A stretch of 5,880 bases of DNA from Thermoplasmatales archaeon ex4484_36. Its GTDB lineage: Archaea; Thermoplasmatota; Penumbrarchaeia; Penumbrarchaeales; EX4484-36. The position numbers and the translations under genes are program-made. The notes beneath the pieces are model-generated. The model saw nothing but the letters and a program-made list of their open reading frames with translations, had not been told where the DNA came from and made no database searches. The stretch spans positions 1-5,880 of the forward strand of contig NJDV01000111.1 of the NCBI GenBank assembly GCA_002254765.1. Direction: 5' to 3'. Shown piece after piece: positions 5,462 to 5,880 of this stretch (positions are counted from its first letter, which is position 1; each line of letters starts with the position of its first letter).

Positions 5462-5880
5462 ATGGGGTCCAGAGAGGAAAGAGACCCTCTTGGCAGAAGG
5501 AAGGTCCCCTCTGGGGTCCTCTGGGGCATTCAGACGCTGAGGGCCATGGAGAACTTTCCCGTCTCAGGGCTGAGGAATCACGAAGGCATCTTGAGAGCCT
5601 ACGCTGAGATCAAGCTGGCTTGTGCCAAGGCCAACAGGGACCTGGGATCGCTTGAAGAGAGTGTAGCCGAAGCTATCATCCAGGCTACCCAGGAGATACT
5701 AGAAGGAAAGCACTGGGAGAACTTCGTGGTGGACCGCTTCCAGGCAGGTGCAGGGACCTCCACCAATATGAATGTGAACGAGGTAATAACAAACAGGGCC
5801 CTTCAGCTCCTTGGGGAAGATATGGGAAGATACGACATAATCTCCCCCAATGACCACGTGAACATGGGCCAGTCCACCAA
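5462..5880 (+). CDS. aspA: Aspartate ammonia-lyase (aspartase/fumarase superfamily), 5' part only
   Basis: Would catalyse reversible L-aspartate = fumarate + ammonia in the cytoplasm. The 139 visible residues carry superfamily landmarks: WGIQTLRAMENFPVSG at 21-36, FVVDRFQAGAGTSTNMNVNE at 88-107 (Thr99 should match the substrate-binding Thr of aspartase), and SPNDHVNMGQST at 128-139. QTLRAMENFP and QAGAGTS are the aspartase forms; fumarase C usually has QTQRSLENF and QTGSGTS. That favours aspA over fumC, but the decisive SS loop carrying the catalytic serine is beyond the right edge. The ATG start is supported by AAAGGAGG 8 nt upstream. The gene is divergent from purC, which consumes aspartate. 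The frame is open to the edge with no disruption. Confidence 0.85.
   Translation, partial: MGSREERDPLGRRKVPSGVLWGIQTLRAMENFPVSGLRNHEGILRAYAEIKLACAKANRDLGSLEESVAEAIIQATQEILEGKHWENFVVDRFQAGAGTSTNMNVNEVITNRALQLLGEDMGRYDIISPNDHVNMGQST

Overview
The window looks like chromosomal DNA from a thermophilic archaeon. It carries an archaeal fibrillarin (FlpA), a HerA-type ATPase and a homologue of the archaeal free-serine kinase SerK. Arginine codons are mostly AGG/AGA, ATA is common, coding strands are purine-rich, several genes start with GTG or TTG, and the promoters have archaeal BRE/TATA form. I cannot place it below domain level from this sequence. I see no CRISPR array, transposase, integrase, tRNA or rRNA.

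Layout, left to right. (1) Bases 1-1429, minus strand: a winged-helix protein gene followed 45 nt downstream by a HerA-family ATPase gene that runs off the left edge. Each has one apparent frameshift. (2) Bases 1430-1633: a divergent control region with AT-rich promoters and a perfect 29-bp tandem repeat. (3) Bases 1634-2233, plus strand: flpA, which lacks the usual C-terminal segment and overlaps the converging gene on its right. (4) Bases 2191-5358, minus strand, in transcription order: purC (SAICAR synthetase), a SerK/ParB-like protein, and a gene I do not recognise (winged helix plus helical C-terminal region) that lies in two overlapping reading frames. (5) Bases 5359-5461: a divergent promoter region. 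(6) From 5462 to the right edge, plus strand: the start of an aspartate ammonia-lyase/fumarase-family gene.

How the genes may work together. purC, the serK-like gene and the unknown gene are packed closely enough to be one operon. PurC consumes aspartate and releases SAICAR, while the divergent aspartase-like enzyme would interconvert aspartate and fumarate, so the right half has a loose aspartate/purine theme. SerK homologues make O-phosphoserine for cysteine synthesis. The left half is about nucleic acids: DNA translocation (HerA) and 2'-O-methylation guided by C/D RNAs (FlpA).

The notable feature is that the left 2.9 kb holds three apparent frameshifts, a truncated flpA and a tandem duplication, while purC, serK and the aspartase gene read cleanly. 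This may reflect assembly or sequencing error, or a real rearrangement. I found no clear new biological system. The best candidate for something undescribed is the winged-helix/helical-domain protein at 2191-3569.
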